From Conchocele bisecta (lineage: Eukaryota > Mollusca > Bivalvia > Lucinida > Thyasiridae), in the NCBI GenBank assembly GCA_029237695.1, contig CM055279.1, positions 3,124,823 through 3,188,822 of the forward strand: DNA of 64,000 nt. The letters run 5' to 3'. Below the pieces are notes generated by a model. It was given only the letters and a program-made list of their open reading frames with translations, made no database searches and had not been told where the DNA came from. The position numbers and the translations under genes were made by a program. Shown here one piece after another: positions 52,701 to 60,600 of this stretch. How positions within the stretch are numbered: the first letter of the stretch is position 1; each line of letters opens with the position of its first letter.

Positions 52701-55700
52701 AACTCGTGCAAGTATCCTTGCTATAATATTTTGTCACGACACCATGGTCATAACGTCAAACATGTATTCACGTTCAATGACGTCACAAGTACGTGACGTC
52801 AAATCATGACGTCATAATATGTGTACAGAGGTACAAGGTATCGCGTCTCATATTAGTGAACGTTTCAGTAAGTTATCATTTTCCGTTGGCCATAACTTCT
52901 GTCGTTTTTTTGCGAATAATCGACTGTCTACTGACACGGAAATCGATTCTTCGCAAAAATGACATAAGTATCCCGCGATCACCAAATGCAGCTCATGCAG
53001 ACGCGTTTGCTGCGCCATATTTCATAACCAGCGGTTGCCTATTAAGGAAATATCAAATAAAACTTACTTTGGAGTGGGCACGTTTTCAACACTTTCAGCC
53101 ATTGTTGTTGTTGTTGTTGTAACCAAGTGATCATGCACCTTGATTTTTTTATGCAAATGATATAACTACAGAAACGTGTTAGATGACCGGTACATCTTCA
53201 ATATGTAACCGGCCAACCAAGTACTGGTGTTACGTTTTAATGACCCCACTCAAAACCCATCACTCCCATCCTGACGTATACCTCATATTTACCATATAAT
53301 TCCCATAGCCGTATCCTATACCCCATACAGTCCATAATATACCTCATAATAGTCCGTACATCCTATACGCCATATATGCACTTATTTTTATCGCACTGTA
53401 TTTTACTTTTCGTAATTTAAGGCCGCCTGTGGTTGCCGGGAGTTTCGACTGTGTTAATGAGGTCTCGTACAATCTCGCCAGGATTTGAATGATTTCTGGC
53501 GCGACCTACGAGATTTCGGCGCATTAGCCGGAAAACCTCCATTAACATCAGTCGATATATTTACTTGTGTTGTAACTTATATTCTGCTGCTTACAGGTAA
53601 TCATTGTCGCTTATTTTGTGTTATTTTATGCATGTACATGTCCCATTTCACATTGTATACTATTCATTTTCGTGGTTTGATCGCGAACGGCCGAGCAAAT
53701 GTGATGTTATTACATTTTCTTTACCGTGCGCGCGCATTATACAATTGTATGCATTTTGCATGTATAGCCGATCCATTCAGTTATTCTGGGACATTTTCAT
53801 GAGATACTTACTCCGAAATGGTAGCGCAACAAAGCGGAGCATCCGGTATCGTGCCTTATATTGCTCTTGTAAATAACCGGTCCATATTGTTCCTTTTACA
53901 TGTTGTTGACGGCTCCGTGATAATCATACTCCACTGTTCATCTATATGAGACGAATGTACATGTAATAATACTATTTGTTGAGCCGCAGACCGAGATAAT
54001 GACCTCATGACCTTTGTACCCAACATAGCCCCAGATGATCCTGCCATTCGCATCCTGATCAGGACCTACGCTGGTCATGTCCAATCGATAGGACGCTGTC
54101 TACGGGTTCATTAGGCATTAGCAATATATTGTATAGATAACTGCAGAGAATCATATTCTGATGAGCAATGTGTTCACTGGTCATATATATTACTTATCAT
54201 AAGTCCTTATTATCGGCCGGCGGCTCTACAAAACACATAGTTGTACAAGAACATCTCGTAATATGTCTCATTTATCCAATTATTTGTTCCATTCAGTCTT
54301 ATTTATCTTATTCGCCTTCATTCATTCTCACATGTCTCGTGTTCGGATCTTCTCATATTGCATTATGTCTGATATTTTATGTGCGTAAATACAGCCACTA
54401 TCTCGTGCAATATAATATGTATCATGCATAGTCATTTAATACAATCATGTATTCTCAGGGGCTACACTGTTCGCAAACACTGTGAGGTCGATTATGTATT
54501 TGTGTGCCCTGGGAGTACTATACGTTCGTATTGTATTGTTAATGAGTGTGCATGAGGGTAAATCTACACTGTTCGTGAGATTTAGGCATTAGCCGGAAAA
54601 CCTCCATTAACATCAGTCGATATATTTACTTGTGTTGTAACTTATATTCTCCTGCTTACAGATTGCAATAAACATAGAGCCGTCGATACGGGTTGAGTGC
54701 CTACTACACATCCTTCCCCGATCACCCTGTGACAAATATATGAAAAAAGACACCTTTGTTGTTTTAATATGATATTTATGTAACTCATTGACTAACTTTG
54801 AAACAATTTTGTATAGCCACACTTCTCATTTACAGAGCTCCAGATAAGCATTGTGTCTAAAGAGTACTATACCCCCTGATTTCAAAATCATTGCGTATTT
54901 TACTTTTACAAATGGAGTATTGATTTTATTCAAACTAAATAGGGAAAAAATGATAACAAAAATATCACAAATTTAAACATTCACTTATTTGAGCTGCAAA
55001 AAGCAAACACTGTTTGCCTTTTGCAGCTCAACTAAGTGAATTTTCAACTTCATATTTTCACTACTCAATTTGAAAATCAATGCATATTTTCACATTGCTG
55101 TGCGTATTTTGTACACCCACTTTTGATAATCAAGTGAAGTGCTTACAAATAACTGGACCCTATATTTAACTAGAAATGGACGCTTGTCGACATGCGCATG
55201 AAGTAGTTTGAAAAAAGGGTGTTCGAGTTATGCTCCGGAGACAAAATCAGTGACGGAAAAACAAAGGGAGATAACTAAATAATTAGTGATGCAAGAGTTG
55301 TCATTCTTGCGTGACACACCTTTAGGGTCGTGGTCTATGCATGTGTGAAGTTTCATGAAAATATTCCAAAGGGTGTTCGAGTTATGCACCGGAAACGAAA
55401 TCAGTGCACGAAACAGCAAAGGGAGATAACTAAGAAATTAACGACGCAAGAGTTGTCATTCTTACGTGCGACACACCTTTGAGTCGTCTTCTATGCATGT
55501 GTGAAGTTTAATAAACTAGAAAATGTGTTCATAGAACACGGATGTCCCACATATCGCTTTGATAATAAATGAGGCCAAATTCCAAGTCAAACTTTTATTT
55601 TACCTGAGCGTTAAAGTTTTTGAAGCACCAAGTATGTGACCTTGATCCTGGGCTTGGAAGGGGCAGGACGAACGTGGATTTGGCACAGGGCGGTAGAGGA

Positions 55701-57580
55701 CCATTAGAACAATGCATACATGAAATATGAAGCTGATCCGTGAAAGAAAACAGAAATGATAAGATATTTACCTGATTTGATTTGACACAGGACGGTAGAG
55801 GACCATTAGAGCAATGTGTATATGAAATATGAAGCAGATCGGTCGAAGGATGAAGAAATTATGAGACATTTACCTGAGTGTTAAAGTTTTGTGACGGACG
55901 GACGGACGGGACGATGGGAGGACGGGACGCACGTTCCTACGAATGAATACTTGTTGGGTTTTTACTCTATAAAAATACCCAACAAGAGTACCCAACACTA
56001 TCCTAACCCTACCCAATAAGATCCCCGTACGCTTAGAACAAGTACCCATTCATGTGTGCGGACGGACGGACGGACGGACGGACAAGGGTAACACTAAATG
56101 CCCCCTCCACTATCGTGGTGGGGCATAAAAATATTCCAAAGGGTGTTCGAGTTATGCTCTGGATAAAAAATCAGAGCACGAAACAACAAAGGGAGATAAG
56201 TAAACAAGAATTCCGCGGAATCAAATGCCTCGCCTTGTCCCGCCTTGACCTCGAGCCTGGGCCCGAAAGCAATTTTCACTGGCCCGAACATATTATACAA
56301 TTATTGATTAGTGAGCCATAGAATATCAGATTATATTCTATGGCTCACTAGTCAATAATTGTTTTATTATATGATAATAGTCTGTATATAGCACTTACGA
56401 CCTTATGCTACTAGACAAAAATTGAAAAAGAATTTGAAAAACAAATGAAAAAAAAAATGGAAAAAAAAGTTTAAAACTTAAAAATAATAATGTTTGCTAC
56501 TGGAGCCCAGAATTTTTTGTTAATAGTCCTATATTTATCTGCATATATCTGCACAGGTCCACATAATGCCACAATATTTTCAACACAGTTTACGGAAATG
56601 TAATATACAAAAAAAATAAATAAAATTAATGCTCGCTACTGGACTGGAGCCCAGAATTTTTGTTAATAGTCGTATATTTATCTACATATATCTGCACAGG
56701 TCCACATACTGCCACAATATTGTCAACACAGTTTACGGAAATGTAATAATGTACCTGTATAAATTACCTGTAATAAGTTAGTGGTCAGTTAAAAAATTGA
56801 AAAAGAATGTAAAAAAAATAATGGAATAAAAAAATTAAATTTAAAAAAAATAAAAAAATAATGCTCCCTACTGGAGCCCAGAATGTTTTTTGATAGTCCT
56901 ATATTTATCTACATATCATATATGCACAGGTCCACATATTGCCACAATATTTTCAACACAGTTTACGGAAATGTAATATAATCATTTACCTGTATAAATT
57001 ACCTGTAAGTGGTCAGAGGTCAGTTGCACATGCTAGCACCTGCACAGGTGAATAGTCTGTATATAGCACTTACGACCTTATGCTACTAGACAAAAATTGA
57101 AAAAGAACTTAAAAAAAAAATGAAAAAAAAAATTGAAAAAAAAGTTTAAAAATTAAAAATAATAATGCTTGCTTTTAACGATGCCCTTGTGTTACTAATG
57201 CTATTACATTTAAGGAGTTTTTTTTTATAGTCCTATATTTATCTACATATATCTGCACAGGTCCACATAATGCCACAATATTTTCAACACAGTTTACGGA
57301 AATATAATATCCAATGTAGTAATTTACCTGTATAAATTACCTGTGGTCAAGAGTGGTCAAGACTGGACATTTGCACATGCTAGCACATGCACAGATGAAT
57401 GGTTCTCCCAGTCTCTATTGTTCTCTCTACAGGTAACGTGTACAGAGCACACGAGAAAACGGGTCTTCATGCATTATTGTCCAGTTTATAGAGTGCGCAA
57501 AACAAAAAAGGGAGATACCTCAAAAGTTAGCTACGCAAGAGTTGTCATTCTTGTGCGCGGCGGATGCGGACGCTGACGCT

Positions 57581-57637
<57 letters not shown>

Positions 57638-60600
57638 ACGGACGCTGCCCGCTGTCAAATCCATAGTCTGGGGGATACAATATTCGGGGGATACTTGTAT
57701 CAGGCATTTACGGAGTCCGGGGGATACAATAATGTGTTTATGGCTAGTATTAAAACAATTTTTGTATGTGAAGATTTTTAACTCGATGTGAAAATAGTCA
57801 ATGACAACTTCTCACTGATCATGATGATACGTATCGGATAATCTTCAAATGTGAAATCATGTGATAAACAGAATATCAAACAAGTTTCCATTTGATATGA
57901 GATTTATAAAACTAGTCAGCAATGTTATGCATAAATTGTGTGCGACTCGTTTCATAAATCTCATATCAAATGGAAACTCGTCTGAGATCCTCTATATATA
58001 ATCATTGCTCAAGACAGCTTCTTTATATATTCACCAGGACATAACAAACTTGTGAAAGATGGATGTTAGCGGACACAGAAAATGGCCCGATGAACAGATT
58101 TCCAACTGTACGACACATCCTGGGAACATCAGCAATTATCACTGTGAAACTCACAACTACACCGGCTGTTACGTGTGTTTTACAACGGTCCACCGCAAGT
58201 GTGCAACCAGCTGTACTAGTATATCAGGTAACGTGCCCTGTATTGACCGAATACATACCGAAAGACAACATATTGTTGTATCAGGCATTGACCTGATACA
58301 AATATCCGGGTTACAACAAAGTGAAAACTGATGTTCTATTAGTCGGATGACGTCACGTGACATTACCGAATGACGTCAGTGTAAAGACGGAACGTAAACA
58401 AGCCCGCGTTCTGTCCATAGATAACGACGTCATCTGTGGTCATTTTCGAGCATAAAACGTTACCTGATAAATAGAACAACAGACTACTGTATTTTGATAT
58501 CAAGTTCATCAGGCTCGGCTCGGAAACGGTAGGAGTTCCTCGGCAAGCCTCAGAAGTCCTACGCGTTTCCTAGCCGTGACTGATAAACTTGATATCAAAA
58601 GACAATAGCCTGGTATTCTCTATATTCCAGATCTTGCGACAGGTACAGCAACACCATCATATTACAAGCGGGTACAGCAGATGTTAAGTGAACTAACAGA
58701 TAAGCTAAATGATTTTGAACCAGAAGCAGTTAACACCGAAGAAAAACTGAAAGAAAGTGGTTCTAAATACATGAGCGAAGTCAAGATGTACAGAGATGAA
58801 CTGGTAGCATACATAGATGAACTTGTAGACAAGGCTGAAGCAAAGAAACAGAAAGTAATGAATGAAGGTGTAGAACGAATAAATAATGCCCGCAAGTTCA
58901 GTAAGGATCATCTGCGTAAACTTGAAGCTGCCAAGTTGGACATTTCTGACAGTATAAAGAATGGTTATACAAATCAACTCTTTGTGTTGAATCAAGCTGA
59001 AAGATTAATGCAAGATTGTCAAAAATCAATTACCTCAGAAAAACAAGGCCTGCATGTGAAGCCATGCGTTTTTGCAAGAAATATACAGCTACAAGATCAA
59101 CTGATGGACATTGAATCTATAGGGGAACTAATAGATGGCCCACGTCTTTGTCGAGAAATCAATGTACGCCAATCTAACGACAGTACCACTTCTGACGTTA
59201 CTGCTTCTCATACTCTGGCAGATGGCCGGCTTATAGTCACTGATCATGCAAACTGCTCGGTCAAGCTGTTTGACAGGAGTTTCAGCTTGAATTCTTGTGT
59301 TCGTCTGCCTTCTAATCCACATAATATAGCTGAGGTAAGCAGCAACGTTATGGCTGTGAATTTACTAGAAAATAGGAAAAAAAAACAAATTCAGTTTATA
59401 ACTGTGTCAGACGAATTGACACGAGGACCATCTATAGACTTACATGGAGTGTATTGTCGTAGTCTAGCAGTCTGTGATAATAATCTGTTAACACATATGA
59501 ACAACTGGTTTGCAGATAAAATCATTCTGCACGACATGAGCGGCAAAAGGTTGCAGACTATATGTTCATCCACTGCATATGTTTCCTGTCAAAACATGGT
59601 GTTTCATCCCAGTAACAGACATATATATTTCTCGTATGATGACTGCGTAACAAGCTTCACAATGGACGGCACACAAAGGGGAACATACATGAACTACGAC
59701 TTGAATACAGCGATAGGCTTAGCTGTACACCCTGACAGCACCATCTACGTATGCGGTAAGAAATCCAACAACATCCATCACATCAATACAGACTGTCAGA
59801 AGATAGAAATACTCCTTAACAATGGAGAACTGACCGACCCACAATCAGTGTCATTTAGCCTGGACGGAGATATAATGTACGTGTCTGAGGACACCAGTAA
59901 CAAACTAAAGGTGTTCAGCTTCTATATTTAGACAGACTGACCAACCCACAGTAGTTGTCAATTAGCCTGGACGGAGATACAATGTACATGTCTGAGGTCA
60001 CCAGTAACAAACTAAAGGTGTTCAGCTTCTATATTTAGACAGACTGACCAACCCACAATCGGTGTCATTTAGCCTGGACGGAGATACAATGTACATGTAC
60101 ATGTCTGAGGTCACCAGTAGCAAACTAAATGTGTTCATCTTCTATATTTAGACAGACTGACCAACCCACAGTAGTTGTCATTTAGACTGGAGGGAGATAC
60201 ATTGTACATGTCTGAGGTTACCAGTAACAAACTAAAGGTGTTCAGCTTCTATATTTCGACGGACTGACCAGCCCACAGTAGTTGTCATTTAGCGTGGAGG
60301 GAGATATAATGTATGTGGCTGAGGTCACCAGTAACAAACTAAAGGTGTTCAGCTTCTATATTTAGACAGACTGACCAACCCACAGTAGGTGTCATTTAGA
60401 TGAAATACGGTATATGATAGTTCAATCGCCTGTGGTTCACAAGTTACTCCTTAAATGTAATAGCATTAGTAACAAGGGCATCGTTATAAGCTAATCCCCG
60501 CAGGCAGCCTTGATGAAAACAATTGTTTAACAAATTTGCCTTACAAACAATGTGAACGCAAGTCCTCAGTGACATTGACCTTGAGAGGTCGAAGCTGGGC

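Noticed and set aside
53485..53802. 105-codon plus-strand frame as a gene
   Set aside because: No recognisable domain, no clear splice or promoter context, and part of it is the 76-bp duplicate.
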